Counted from the first letter of the stretch, positions 34,223 through 47,610 are shown. The stretch is 64,000 bases of DNA from Euptelea pleiosperma (GCA_035048495.1 CM068544.1:8550138-8614137), one strand, 5' to 3'. Notes: generated by a model not told the origin, from the sequence alone. A program made the numbers and translations.

Positions 34223-34626
34223 CCAAAGTTCATGCATTTAATGCATAACTAAGCTTCAAAATGATGTTTAAAGTAATTAGATGATGCTTAAATCATTAAA
34301 TTGATTTTTTGTATTTTTATTTAATAACAAAAAGATGATGCACATGGAGAAATTGCATATGTCCAAGTCACATAACCTTAATGTCGTTAAGAAAAATAGA
34401 GAATGGTTGTTATTACTACAATTATACTATAGCTTCTACTGTTATTGTTGTTCACATGAGATGGTTCGACGATGTGGGATGGATTGTGGGTATTTAAGAA
34501 CTCTTGAACACGGTCATATTATTTACTATTATTTGTTATGATAAAATAAAAAACAAATTCATTCCACCTTTTTCAGAAAATGTAATAGCATATTATTTAA
34601 TTTTTTTATTCAGAAGCATCTAGTTT

Positions 34627-36799
34627 TCAACAAATGTTATTTTGATGATTGTGGTTGAGTAAAATAAATTTAAGACATTTTAATTTTACCCTTCTGATTA
34701 GATAAAAAATAGACTTGCGTAAAGGTTCAAAGTAATTAGGGTCGTCCTCTGGGTTTTGAATACGCACATAGTATGTTCGTTGAATATAATCACAATATTC
34801 TATCAAGCTCATGTGATCTCGATAGCACATCGTATATTGCCACGTAAATTCTTGGTATTGTTGAGCATACCACATAGAGAGTATATGAATTTGAACTGTT
34901 TGTTGCAATTGTGGCTGTGTCGATTGATAACCGTAGGGTTGATATGAACTCGTTACTGGTCATATCCATAACTCGGGGATGACATGAATTGAGCATCATA
35001 TAAAGAGTTGTATCCTAAACCATATCCAACGTCGTACGATCCATGAGACGATGAAGCATAACCAGATTGAGCACCATATCTGGTAAATCTCATATTTATC
35101 ATCCTAATGCCTTGTACAATTGTATTCATGTCGTGTGCAGTCGAGTCATCAATACATTGCTCGTCTCGTGTCTTTTTGGTTTCAGTGTAGCCGTCACATA
35201 TAAGTTCTTTCGCCAGGAGCTCGAGTGCCATGATTAGGATCTTGAGTAGCATGATTGAAGTATTGTTTCTCTATAAATAGAGGCAATCCTCTTTGTGACT
35301 GTGAGTGATGGCCACTACCACTCCCGTCGTGGTCACCACTACCATCACCATCACCATCATTGTCACCATCATCATCATCTTCAGCCTACAACTTGGAGTT
35401 CTCATCAACTTCTCAAACTCATCATCATCATCAATGGCCTTACTCGTTGCCTCATTATCCCTTCTTGAACCCCCGTTGCCTACTTTGTTACCTACTGATC
35501 AACATCAATTCCCATTTATGAGGCCAATGATGGTGGCTCACCTGCTCATCTAGTTCTATTTCTATGGTTTGTCCTAACAAAAAGTCATCAAATCATCTTC
35601 CTCGTATATGTGACTAAGGTCAATTGGGTCAAAAATCGCATCTTCTTTCTTGTTATCTTGTGAAATGTGCTTCACCCCTAACCTCATGTTACATAAACTA
35701 ATTACAGAAGGAACCTCTTCATCAACTAATTTCTCCAGTTTCTTTCACGTCCACTCGAGGATGTCGTATGTGTTAATATTTTTATTGCAATTTTTCAAGT
35801 TTGGGGCATCTCCACCGTATAAAAACCACGAGTCAACTACATTTGAAAATAAAAAAATTAGTTAACAAGTTATTTAACACTAGTCTATAATAAAATACTT
35901 AGTTATCGAAAGCAGTACCTAGTGTTGTTTTCATCTGTGCATTGATTGTAGTGCAATCACCAAAGCCATATATTTCATCTCAAATTTTTTTGACTACATA
36001 GCATAAAAAGCTTATCAACCTTTCACTAATTTTATACAACTATATAATTTTGTACTTATAATTCATTTGTTAATAAAATATAGACCTACCTCATTATAGG
36101 CATTAATAGCATCATCATCATTCAAATCCAACTTCTCTATTACGCTTTAGAGCCATCAAGAGATCATCCCTCTCACCAAAGTTAATGGTGTAATGGTATG
36201 TTGGGTTGAAAAAATAGGCTATACTAAATGAAAATAATACTTTTAATTGGTATGATAAAACGAAGACGACATTTGATTAATAATTAAAAAATTATAAAAA
36301 GCATAAAATACATACTGCATGGATGTCTTTCAAGAGTTAGTTCTACCATCGCCTCTCTATAATTGTATGGTATCCTTTAAAAGAGTTTGGTACAACTTTT
36401 CTAATCTTCTTTTGCATGACGCATCCCTTCATATACATAACTCATCATAGGCTTTTTGTCACCATCCAGCATTCTAAGAACTTGAACGATGGACTCAGTT
36501 ATCTCCATGATAAGACACAAATTCTCATAATTTATTATTTAGCACAATGCCTTGTGTATGAGCCATGTAGCATACTCTGTAGAGAGATGAAGTTTGTGGT
36601 TAAACGTGTCAGTCTAGAACGCACCAAGTTTCCCCCAGTATACTTCCTCTTCAATTGCTAGAACCCAATAATAGTTGTAAATATAATTCACTTCTCGAGC
36701 ATCAGTAATTATTGTGCACTGAATTTCTTTTCTCCTATTTTTTCTCACATAAGATTGATGCAGTGTGCAGCGCATGAAACCATCCTTCCATGCTCCCAC
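34627..36799 (-). pseudogene. outer hAT transposase, 3' half, decayed
   Basis: Minus-strand blocks in order: VNYIYNYYWVLAI (about 36690), SIVQVLRMLDGDKKPMMSYVYEGM (36500-36420), YHYTINFGERDDLLMALKRN (about 36200), a GFGDCTTINAQMKTTLG piece (about 35960), NMRLGVKHI...FDPIDLSHIYEEDDLM (35700-35560), an Asp/Gly-rich run (35390-35310) and a Tyr-rich tail (35090-34960). The same layout is seen in the inner hAT. Exons are separated by AT-rich introns. The N-terminal half (BED finger, DUF659) is missing. Stops are numerous, so it is inactive. Confidence 0.75.
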
Positions 36800-36810
36800 C
36801 CAATGTCGCG

Positions 36811-38013
36811 ATTTCGTGGCATGTCATGTTAATTATCGTAATTCAAGGATTCAAAAGACTAATCATAAGTATTTAAATATTTTTTATTCTCTTTTGATTA
36901 TAGGTTTATAAAATTATGTTATTATCGTTAGAAATAATTAAAAGATTTTTAATTGCGAGTTTTCTAATCTTTTTTTTGTTTGAACATTTCTAAAGTTATA
37001 GAATTTATATGGTTTAATCCAAGTTTTTAGATTTTTCAATTTTTTGTTTTAGAATTAATTTTATCTAAACTAATAAATTAAGCACTTTTAGTCATTTTAT
37101 GGAGTGATGTTTTTTTCTTTTTTGTTATTGAATTTTTTTCCTTCATTTTTTAAAACTTTAGCATTTTATTTTTTTAATCTTACAAGATTATAGGAATTCA
37201 ATTGTTACGAAAAAAAATTATTTGAATTTCATTTGTTTTATTTAATATTTATATCATATATAAATTGCTATTGATTATTTTTAATTTTCTCTATAATGTC
37301 AATTGTTGGTATACCTTCATATTTTTTAAAATTTAATCAAATATTTTTTGTGTGCTCTTAGAAAATATATGCAAAATTTTTAAGTTGTTATTATTTGTTT
37401 GTAATATTTTTATTATTTTTTATGCAATCATCTAAACGAGATATTTTTTGCATTACAACATCTGTTTTGGAACACAAATAGAGATGGAAAACATGCCAAA
37501 ATACTAAATGCAAAAAACAAAATTCACTATAATATTTAAATTTTGTTATGCTCACCCAATATTATATTAATATAAATTTTAAATTTTATACAATACCGAT
37601 TATTGATTACTAGTTTATGCTCATGGATGTATATGTATGAGCCATGTGGCATACGCTTGGAGACGAATAACCTTATGGATGTTTAGCCCATCGGTCTTAT
37701 GGCTCGTACCAACATCCATGATCAATGTTCCAAAAACCTGCCATGTGGACCACTCTTTAAGGCCAATTGACTTTATTGATGTTTGGACTGGACTCCCTCG
37801 TAGTAGACCTGGATATCAAAAATCAACTCTTATTGATGATTTCTAATAGCCAATTTTACCATAAATAAATGCTTAAATCTAACAGTCAGAAATCATATTA
37901 TTAAAGTGCTCAACAAGTGGACCTAACATCCATACGGTTAGTGGGCCCAAGGAACTTTTGGTAAGGGGACTTCAAAACCCTTAAAACATCAAACTTAGGC
38001 TTATTGACAATCG
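36811..38013. other. AT-rich stretch with foldback MITE remnants
   Basis: 36840-37600 is T/A-rich and empty. 37630-37980 contains arms of the foldback MITE family, including CTTATGGATGTTTAGCCC, CTAACATCCATACGG and TAGTGGGCCC. Confidence 0.55.
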
Positions 38014-38021
38014 ATGAGCAT
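38014..38021. repeat. 8-bp target duplication of the inner hAT, left
   Basis: ATGAGCAT, repeated exactly at 44072-44079. Confidence 0.93.
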
Positions 38022-38902
38022 CATGGATCGAAGTCTCAGGATCAACGGTTGGATCGGACCCCTCCGATCCCGAGTTGGATTCGCTGGATCGGTCCGATCC
38101 ACCGTGATCCCGTCTCGGAAAAAAAAAAAACCTAAAAAATGCAAAAAAAATGCAAAAAAATGAAGAAAAAATTCAAAAAATTGTAGAAAAATCAGAAAAA
38201 TTCATAAAAGAAATCATATAATTAGAAAACACATAAAACATTAGGAAGCCGACTGGATCGGTCCGATCCACCGTGATCCCGAGAAGGAAAAAAAATATCC
38301 TAAAAAATGCAAAAAAATGAAGAAAAAATTCAAAAAATTGTAGAAAAATCAAATAAAATCATAAAAATTAATAAAAGAAATCATAAAATTAGAAAACACA
38401 TAAAACATTAGGAATATAAATATTCTAACCTCTTGTGATGGAAGAAAAGTATAAAAAATAAAAAAATAAATGTAAAAAAATCATAAAAATCTATAAAAAA
38501 AATCAAAAACAAACCTATGAACGATAATAATGTATGATTATAAAAAAAAAATCTACTTAGACTCCTATAAAGTCACTGGAACACAAGCTTCTACATATTT
38601 ACATAAGATATTAAAACAAATAGATACGTACAATCCAAAAGATATTAAATTTGGTGGATCAAACTCATCATTTGTAAAATAGTTTAGAGAATCTACAAAT
38701 TCTTGCTACTTAGTGCTAAACCAGTAAACGCTAAAACAATTTTAAGACCCACAAATAAGTACCTGTTACATACACGACTCATACAAATTCTTGGAGTCTT
38801 ACACCTGCAAAAATAAAGATTTTCAATGATTAACTCAATAAATGCAAATATAGCTTCTGAAAATAATAATAAAGAGTCAAAATAAATAAACTTACGATTG
38901 GA

Positions 38903-41900
38903 CTATTGTTCATAGTAACCATCAGGGGGGTTCATAGGAAAGAAAAATGACCCATACTGGGTGGATACAATATTGTTGGGCTCTATAGTGTCATAGCTCC
39001 CTCCAGATTGTCCATAATATCCACTATAGCTATGGTCAGACTGTGATTGGCAATAATCATAGCTATGTGACTGCTGATCATAACCATATTGATGTTGAGA
39101 AGGCTGACCATAACCATGTGGATAAAATGGCTGCTGAGGTTGATGTACTTGAGACTGACCATAATCATAATTATCCCCTCCATATCCAAGCTGACCACCA
39201 TAGTCCTCAATATTCATCTCATGTACTTGTTCATCCAAGTCGGTGAGTCTTGCATCAAACTCACTCGGGCCACCCCTACTAGTACCAACATGATCTCTCT
39301 GTGCCCAATCATCGTTGCTTGGGTGTCTAGGTAAGGCAGTTGGTCTTCTACTACGTCGGCCTCGTAGTCCCCACCCACCATGATCAGTGTCTTGAGTGAT
39401 GATTACATTGTCATCTGGGTGTGTGTCGCCTAAACGACCTCCCTCAACACTTCCACTCTCCCTGACTCCACCACCATCGCCCCAATTTCAGCCATCTCCT
39501 CTATCACCACCACCACTACCACTAGCACCAGCACCAACACCAGCACCACCATCACCATCACCACCACCACCACCATCATCGTCATTTGAACCACGACTTC
39601 AATGCTGTGTCGAATCATCTTCGCGACTTAGAACACCTTTAGCTAACCATGACAAGTCATCTCCATCAAATGCAGGGGGTTCTTTTTCTCTTAACCATTC
39701 ATCAAGAACATCGTTGTTTTCAAATATATAATCCAAATCAATTGGATTATAATAATCTTCTTCATCTCTTGTATCAGTTAGATTACGAACTCGAAGTCGC
39801 ATATTATAGTGGACGTATACCAGATTCTCTAACCTCATCATTGATAATCTATTCCGTGGCTTTGAATGGATGAGGGAGAAGGTGCTCTAATTTCTCTCAC
39901 AGCCTGATGATGAACATGTTTGGCTTAATACTTTAATCGCACTATAATTGTACCACCACTCAACTGGGAAAGAAAAAAATATATTAAAATTTAATATACT
40001 GTAAAGTAATTATTCATCTAATGAAGTATAACATCGACATACTTGGTAGACTAAACTTTGCTCTTTTCTGAGCGAGTGGATCGCCAAATTCTCCCCTTCT
40101 TCATAAAGTCTTATCTGTGAGGAATATTAAAAACTCACAATTAATTAATAATCTGTATCAAATATAAATAAAAGTCTTAATAATAACATATTTATACCTG
40201 ATCAATTGCTTCTCCTGCACTATCCATATCCGGTTCAAGTCTTTTTATGACGTTTTTTAAACTTGTCCTTATATCTTGGTGATGAAAAAAGTCTTCGTCA
40301 TATCGAAATTTTGGATTTAAAAAATACGCTACAAAATAAAAATAATTGTCAATAACTAATAGACATTAATAACATCAAAAATACATATTGTCAAATGCAG
40401 TATTATAGCTTACCTGCTGCATAGAGATCTTGATGAAGTTGTGTCTCCCATCTTCTGTCAATGATTTCAAAGTAACGCTGATGATGACGGACTTGAGCAC
40501 TAATCACCTCTTTGACTCTTTTCGTCGCTTCAAATATTACACCCAAAGTAGGTTTCTTATCTTGATCTACAATTTTTAGAACCTTGACAAGTGGTCCCAT
40601 AATTTTGCATACATCTTCAGCGTTACCCCAAAATTCATCATTTAGAATTAACTTTGAGACATCCCTAGCTTGTTCCTTCCTTTTTTTATCTTTGCTGTAC
40701 GCATGTCTAACAAGCTCTTTCCACTCATCTGATATAAACATTTTTCTCAGTGCATCCTGATATCGGATAAGACTTTCAAGAGAAATAAATTCTGTTGCGA
40801 ATCTAATGATACCAGGACGTAACAAGTCTCTATTGTCAGTGAATGTCTTCATCAAGTTTACTAACTTCGTGCTGTTGTAAATAAAAGAAGTTATTTTCCG
40901 TCCATCCTTAATGGTATCACTGACTCGTTTTGTCTTTCCAATATCCTCAAGTATAAGATCAATGCAGTGTGCCGCATAAGGACTCCAGTATAAATGTTGC
41001 CTTTTTTTCATCAACTCTAGCCCTGCACGCTTAAATGACGCTTCGTTATCCGTCACAATCTGGATAACATTCTCTTCTCCCACCTCCTCGACCATCTTAT
41101 CCATTAACTCGAGAATGTAACTCGATGTTTTCTCTTTTCCAGATGTGTCTACAGACTTGAGAAATATCATGTCTTTATCACAGTAGACCATAAAATTAAT
41201 GATAGACTTCCTAGTTTTGGAAGTCCAGCCATCGCACATCAGTGTGCATCCAAATTCTGTCCATTTCTTCTTTTTGCCATTTATATATTGATTTAGCTCC
41301 ACCACCTCTTCTTTTAAATACTTGTTTGCCAGCTGATATGGGGTTAGTCCCTTTACGGGTCCCGCTTCACCAATGGTGTCAATCATGGTTTGAAAGTAAA
41401 GACCATTTGCTGCATTGAAGGGAATTGAGCTGAACATAAAAAATTTTGAAATTACTTTTCCCACTTTATGCACGACTTGTTTTCCACCCCATGCTCCCTT
41501 CAACTTTTTTTGTGTTCCTCCTGCAGACTTATATAAGGGTCAATTCCTCCCGTAGGAGGTTTGGTTGCGGCATCAACATCTTTATCTGTTCTTCGTGATT
41601 GAGTAGAAGGCTCGTGTACACTGGTACTACGACGCATCGTATCTCTAATATCAGTACCACCACGCACACTTGCACTACGAGGAATCCCCCCTCTACCGAT
41701 GTGTATACCAGACGAACTTGCCCCCCCAGATACAGAGTGTCTTCTTTGAGCTTGTTCATCGACCTCTCGTCTGCTTTCATGTATGGCCCGTCTTAAAGCT
41801 TCTTCTTCGTCTATTTCCCAATATGGACGATATTGATCTTCCACTTCAGCGAGAATATCAATATTATCTTCCTCTTCCTCAGCTTCTTCTCTTCCACCAC

Positions 41901-42183
41901 CACTACTACCCAACTCATTTAATCTTTCTTGTAATTCATCTCTTCTTCTTTGCTCAGCAGCCTTCATCTGTTTGGTTAACTACAAATGATTTGTGATTAA
42001 CATTCTTACATCCCTAGGAGCTTTAGGACAAGCTGTTACATCTCCTGGGCGCGCAATAATATGTTGTTTCAATCTTGTAACCCCCCCACGCATTATCTTG
42101 TCACAATAGTTGAATTTAACAATCTTCTTATTGCCCCCAATTGCAACACAGTGATCCCAACCAATATCTGATTCTCTCGGCAT
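38903..42183 (-). pseudogene. hAT transposase, four exons, few defects
   Basis: Exon 1 is 42183-40414, exon 2 40328-40198, exon 3 40114-40043, exon 4 39958-38903; the introns are 83-84 bp with GT..AG edges. Order: BED zinc finger (first Cys changed to Phe in KFNYC), acidic linker (EEAEEEEDNID), DUF659 (LMCDGWTSKTRKSIINFMVY), hAT core (YAAHCIDLILEDIGK, PLVKVLKIVD), exon 2 AYFLNPKFRYDEDF, and the dimerisation block SSSGCERN-STFSLIHSK. The tail is Gly/Asp-rich then Tyr/Gln/Gly-rich, ending YYEQ. Defects: TAG at 41980-41982, one-base frameshift in a T7 run (41505-41511), TAG replacing the CERNW Trp (39887-39889), TGA at 39599-39601 and 39488-39490. The first of those TGAs could instead be the true end, but the tail is shared with the outer hAT. 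Confidence 0.9.
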
Positions 42184-42583
42184 ATTTTGTAAATTTGTCT
42201 TTATAGACCACTTGAAGTTGAGGTAAATCTGCTATAATGCCACATTAATCTCAAGATAACAAAACATTTAATAATAAAAATTTAATAAGATAAAAAATTA
42301 TTCAAAAGATTTTACATTTTAAAAGAAAAATGTAAAATCCTAAATACAAACAAATAGAAGAAAAATACAAGATTTATTCAAAACAAAAATTTTAAAAATA
42401 CAAGTTAATAATATTCTCTTTCAACTTGAGTACACTAGAACTCTTAAAAAAAAAAAAAAAACAGAACATAAAAATTAGTTACTTACACAAAAATTTTAAT
42501 ATAATATAATAGCATGTGTAATATGATATCATTCCATGAAATGATTATTTACTCTTTAATTCTGACAAAATTACATTTTTATC

Positions 42584-42887
42584 GAGTAGTACTTTGCTGT
42601 CGCCAACAATATGAGTTTGGCCGATCCTTAGATGTACCTACAGACCAAAAATCAGCCTCTTTAGATGGACCTATAACCTTTGGATCTTTGTACCCCAAAT
42701 AATGGTCAATATTGCTCAAATTCTACAGGTTGAAAATCAACATATGAAAACTACTCCAATCCAACCCTTAGATGGTTGGGCCAAAGATCCATAAGGTCAG
42801 AACTCTCTAAGAATCTGTCACATGGCTCATATGGTGTGCGATAATAAGTAACTTTGCTGACCGTCGGCGGTCAGCAAAGTTCTACTC
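42584..42887. mobile_element. foldback-family MITE inside the inner hAT
   Basis: Left GAGTAGTACTTTGCTG and reversed right GAGTAGAACTTTGCTGACC are inverted repeats. The interior has the family blocks CAGCCTCTTTAGATGG and CCAAATAATGGTCAATATTGC. TTTATC flanks both sides. It also has a perfect hairpin TTTGCTGACCG..CGGTCAGCAAA at its right end. Confidence 0.75.
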
Positions 42888-44071
42888 TTTATCAACATAT
42901 CTCCTACAACTACAAGGCACAATTTTTTTGGGACAATCTGTAGTAGACCCAATCGATTGCTTGTCATTTGTACATGGCAAGTGAGAATATTCTCTTCAAA
43001 TCACATTGTTTCACTTTCCATATACAAATGGCAGCACCTGATTGGATCCACATCACACGCTCCACAAAGAAAAATGCTACACATGACCAAATTTTATCTA
43101 TGAAGAATAATCAAAAACAAAGAAATTAGAAATATAAAATACCCATTATTTTTTGAAAATTTTCAAAATATTTCATATTTTTAATAAAACAAAAATAAAA
43201 ATACCAAAAAATAAAAGAAAATATAAGATTTTTCACAATGTTTTCAATCCATCTTTGATGTTTTCTGTACACAAGAGTCAAGATCATTTTTGTGTGTATT
43301 ATTTTACAAAAACATTATTTATTTTTTATCACAAAAAAATACATGTATTTTGTAAAAATAAATACATGTATTTTATCAAAATAAATAAGAAAAAATAAAA
43401 AAAAATTATATTTTTCATCAAACATAAATCTTATCTCAAGATTCTCAACAACGATTGTAAGATTAAAACAAAAAACAAAATATAATGAGATTTACACAAA
43501 CAAATTTTAAAAAAAAAAAAAAAACATTGTTATTTTACTCAAACATGAACCATTGAACAAGATTCTCAATAATTTAGTAAGATTTGAAGCAAAAGACAAA
43601 TATACGTATATTTGGAAGAGATTTACCTACTAAAAGTGTTGGATCTCGCCGGATCTCGCCCAAAACTCGCCGGATTTTCAACCCAATTCGAAGAAATTTC
43701 AACCAAAACCTTCGATCTTCATGGATCTAAGTGTTTCAAAGGTTGATCTACCACTTTCAAGCTAATTTTAGGTTCTAAGAAGGGTTGGAGGAGGAAAAGG
43801 GAGGAAAACGAGTGAAAAAGATGGAAAAATAGAAAAAAAAATCGAGTTTTATAATGTTTTCGCCGCTGGTTCAACTCGTCGAGTTGGATCGGTTTAACTC
43901 AGTTGGATCGCCCGATCCAACCGATCCAAAGGGCGATCCAACTGATCCAGAGACTTGGATCGGACGATCCAGTGTGAATCGAGACAAACATCGGATTTTT
44001 GTCTCGGATGGCTCTGATCCCGGTCTGGATCACCCGATCCAACTCGGGATCGCCCGAGACTTCGAACCATG
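42888..44071. other. 5' region of the inner hAT
   Basis: AT-rich, non-coding. CTCGCC repeats near 43645-43670 and CGATCC-type subterminal repeats from 43870. Probably promoter and terminal sequence of the element. Confidence 0.5.
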
Positions 44072-44079
44072 ATGAGCAT

Positions 44080-45400
44080 GTGTTTGTCGTGTAGGGTGGA
44101 TTTCAAACTTTGACGTCCCCTCCAGAAATGGCACGTGGCACACTCTTTTAGGCCTACAGAACGATTCGTGTTTGGTTCACATCTTGGTAGATCTATAAAA
44201 AAAATCACTTTTATTTGATGACTTTCAGCCATTGGATTTTGATGTCATTTCTAGTCGTTGGATTTTGAGCATTGGTTTTGCTAAATGTAATTGCTAGAAA
44301 TTACCAATCAAGCTGAATTTTTGTGTATGGGTCTACCAAGACGTGGGCCAAACATCCATAAGGTTATTGAGATCAAAAGAGGGCTTAACAAGGGAGGGAA
44401 TTTAAAATTTTAAGAACCCAATGACAACAGAATTTTAGTGTATGGGTCTACCAAGAAATGGGCCATACATCCATAAGGTTATTGAGATCAAAAGAGGGCT
44501 TAGTATTTGCTTAACATTATAATATTTAATTTATTGTAGTAACATGTATAAAAATGTTTGATAAATGTAGGACACGTGGCAATACCTTAGAGACCACTGA
44601 CCGTATGGATGTTGGTAGCATCCCTAGTTAGGCCTACTTGCAGAAAATCAACCTGATTAGTTATCTCCAACCTTTGGATCTAAGTATCCCAATTAAATTT
44701 GGAATCCACGGTTAAAAATAAACGCATGAAAAGGACTTTAATCCAACGGTGTGAATAACTAATCAAGCTGACAGTTGGTCCCCAAGTTCATTTAGGGATG
44801 GACCAAACATCCATACAATTACTAGTCTAAGATTTGCCATATATAAAATATGTATAACATAAAATGATAGACCAAATATTACCTTAAAATTTCTATTTAT
44901 TTCTTAAAGTTAAAAGAGGCAAACCCTATCCCTTTTTGTATTTGTAGGGACAGGGAGATTAGAAGACAAAGGAGACGATAGCTGAGGGGAGGAACCGTGG
45001 AAGAAGTATGTCACCAACTCACCGTTTGGCGGGGAAGGAGAAGATGACGCCAGTCTCCTCTCTTCTCTGATTTTTTCACACACAATCTTTATTTTTTTAA
45101 AATCTCCTATGATTTCTCAATTTATTGTTGCAATTGCAATAGCAGAAATTGATGTTTGGTGCTTGATTTAACAAAGGGGATGTTAGAAGCCTAGAAATTA
45201 TTGTGATTTGAGGGCTGAGTTGAAGGTTGCAGTATGCGTGAAGGCACAATTAGCAGCACCCATGAATCTTTGGAAGTCTGCAACAAAATATAAGAGATTC
45301 TCATCTAAATCTCTTTTCTAGTTCGTTTTTTATTCCCATCTCTTTTACTATAATTGTTCCTTGTTTTTGTCGTTTTCTCTTCTTTTTTTTTAACGTTCCA
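44080..45400. other. outer hAT interior with foldback MITE arms
   Basis: 44085-44560 and 44570-44830 contain family arms (GTGGCACACTC, CCAAACATCCATAAGG, GACCGTATGGATGTTGG). 44335-44370 and 44445-44480 are a direct repeat (GTGTATGGGTCTACCAAGA core). No coding seen. Confidence 0.55.
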
Positions 45401-45765
45401 TTTTATTTCGGTTTTTTCGCAGCCAAATTTTTGCATGTTTTGTTTCGGTTATGTTGAAAATCGAAATGTTTCGTACAAAACATTACGATATTTTCAACCT
45501 TGATCTCACTTCATCGGAAGAAAACAAATAATAGGACCATAGTAATTGAGTCTAATCTTCAAATGCTTGGGTTTCAAATAGGTGATGAGAGAGAAGATGA
45601 CAAATATGGAGTACGATAGTAATAGGGTCTAAGATTCAACTTCTATGGTATCAAAGAAGTGATGAGAGGGATGAGAGGGAAGAAGATGACGGAGGGCTTT
45701 CATGATATTGTACATGGAAGGGATAAGGACTCTAACTATGTAATTAGATGTAAGGAATTAGGACG

Positions 45766-45793
45766 TATGTACGTACGTACGTATGTATGTATG
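45766..45793. repeat. (TACG)n/(TATG)n microsatellite
   Basis: Runs of GTACGTACGTAC then GTATGTATGTATG. Confidence 0.9.
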
Positions 45794-46236
45794 AACATAT
45801 GAAACCAACAACGAAAGGTAAATCTCATCCCTAGAAGTTATTCAAAATTGTTAAACCTCCAATCTAAACCGTTGAATCAATTCTAAACCTAAGGCCTATT
45901 TTGAAAATCATCCTAAAGCCAAAATTTTGGCTTCAATAACTCTCGCATTCAATAAAGATCTTACTAAAAAAAACACAAGACACGTTTACTATTAAGTAGA
46001 TGAATTGCGAAAGCTTACCAATTTCCCATACCACCCATCCCCAATAGTAGCTTCAACGTATACAAGTCTTGATTCGCTCATAAGTATCAAATACCTAATA
46101 ATATTCAAAGCAAACAAAAGAATTAGGCCATGAAGTATTCTTGGAAAAGAGAAGGTAATCTTTTGCACATGTGTTATATACTATGTAATGAAGCTTAACA
46201 ACTAAGTTGAATGCAAAAGACTAACATATGAAGAAA

Positions 46237-46241
<5 letters not shown>

Positions 46242-46277
<36 letters not shown>
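46242..46277. repeat. (TA)n microsatellite
   Basis: About 18 uninterrupted TA repeats. Confidence 0.95.
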
Positions 46278-46279
<2 letters not shown>

Positions 46280-46289
46280 AAAAGCCATG

Positions 46290-47595
46290 TAAGATCTAGG
46301 AAATAGCCATGTAACCAAAATATAGTTAAGAGGCTCATAGTGACCTTGCTTAAATCATTAAGAGAAACATTGGGATACTATCCAAGAGAAAGATAACCAA
46401 CGGAGATTTATATTGGGCCCTCTCTTCTATTGTTCTTTTCACTTACAAGAATTTAAATGACTTAGAAACCATAAGAAGTAAGTGATTAACTCTAATTGCG
46501 TGTAAGTGAGCATGTGTATGAATCACAGGCAAAACAAACATTTTTATACAAACTCTGTTCAATCCAATTGATAGCCATCACTAGTCGATCGATCGGACTT
46601 ATGCGATCGATACTCCAATCAACTGCCATACACACTTTTCAACTAATGCTTCAAATGGACTCAATTTTAGGACTCTAGTGGTTTCCCAATCGATCAAACA
46701 ATGCCAATCAATTGGACCTTCAAGCCAATTGATCAGACTTTTGCGATTCAGTATTCTAAGATTCAATTAAGTTTCCTATTTGGATTCAAACACTTGCCCT
46801 TTTGGGCATGAAATTGCTTCTACTATATATATGTATGCATCTCATTAGGTCGAAAACCTAAGCTTTTCAATTGACAAAAAAACAACCAAGCCCTAGATTT
46901 AACTATTGAGTTCTCTTGGAATGATCTAAGCTTGTATTTTTAATTTCCAAGGAGTTATCTCAAGTTAGATGAGTCACTTCATAAGAACCTACGATTTAAT
47001 TTGTTCTTTCACTCATCGACATTGACTGTTGTGCGCATTGGGTAAGGGCTGAGGCATTATTGTCCGAATTCAAACCGGTTAGTACAAAAATATTGGGGCT
47101 AAACCAACTACTGGTAGGTTTCTAGTTAGATTGAACTATAACCTAAAACCCGTGATCCGACAAAGCCGTTCGTATAATCACATGTGGAATACTAAAAGAC
47201 ACAAAAAGTAACAGCAATGGACTCAAGGGATTCGAGTTGAAAGCCGTAATGTATCGGTAACTTTCCATAGTGTTACGTTTCTCGTCTGGACGTGGTCCCG
47301 TAGTTTTTCTTGAAAAGATTTCTAGGTAAAAATCCCATGTGTTATGGGTGATTTGATTTCACTATTATTACTCTTGTGAGATTAAAGTAAACAAATTAGT
47401 ATTGAATATATCCTTTATATATTTTAACTAAGTCGGATATATTGATCACTTTAATAAAATCAACCATACAAGGATTGTAAGGCATGCGATTATATATACT
47501 TGACCAAACACGTAAAAAATGTTTAGGTTAATAGCTTCTAGATAGATTTTAAAATAACCTATTCACCCTCTTCTAGGCTCCATCTTCTAGATATC
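46290..47595 (+). repeat. probable solo copia LTR
   Basis: The 3' portion reads AACCTATTCACCCTCTTCTAG, like the inner LTR end of the 15-24 kb copia (CTCACCCCCTCTAGG). 46560-46745 holds several near-palindromic CGATCGATCGG and AATTGATC motifs, comparable in position to the GGTCGACC motifs of that LTR. No coding and no internal domain follows. Borders are approximate. Confidence 0.5.
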
Positions 47596-47610
47596 AAGAT
47601 TATTCAAATA

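Larger units (their letters stand above)
38022..44071 (-). mobile_element. inner hAT element, 6,050 bp, near-complete
   Basis: Terminal repeats CATGGATCGAAGTCTCAGG and, reversed, CATGGTTCGAAGTCTCGGG match at 17 of 19 positions. They are flanked by a perfect 8-bp target duplication. Subterminal palindrome-like motifs of the type TTGGATCGGNCCGATCC are dense at 38040-38110, 38250-38280 and 43870-44060, probable transposase binding sites. It encodes a four-exon transposase on the minus strand and contains a younger MITE at 42584-42887. Confidence 0.93.
34009..45502 (-). mobile_element. outer hAT element, 11.5 kb including nested insertions
   Basis: The ends CAAGGTTTAAAATTTC (34009) and, reversed from 45502, CAAGGTTGAAAATATC match at 14 of 16 positions, flanked by an 8-bp target duplication. 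Both ends carry subterminal CGAAACATT / AATGTTTCG repeats (34040-34220; 45400-45490), as hAT elements do for transposase binding. Inside are a decayed hAT transposase (34627-36799), the inner hAT (38022-44071) and foldback MITE copies. Without the inner hAT and its target duplication it would be about 5.4 kb. Confidence 0.82.

Noticed and set aside
34335..34541. 68-residue plus frame near the left end of the outer hAT
   Set aside because: Lies in terminal non-coding DNA of the element and has no recognisable motif.
39396..39731. Pro-rich plus-strand frame
   Set aside because: Shadow of the Gly/Asp-rich part of the hAT transposase exon 4 on the other strand.
46290..47595. Full LTR retrotransposon
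   Set aside because: Only one LTR-like unit is seen and no internal coding on either side, so at most a solo LTR.
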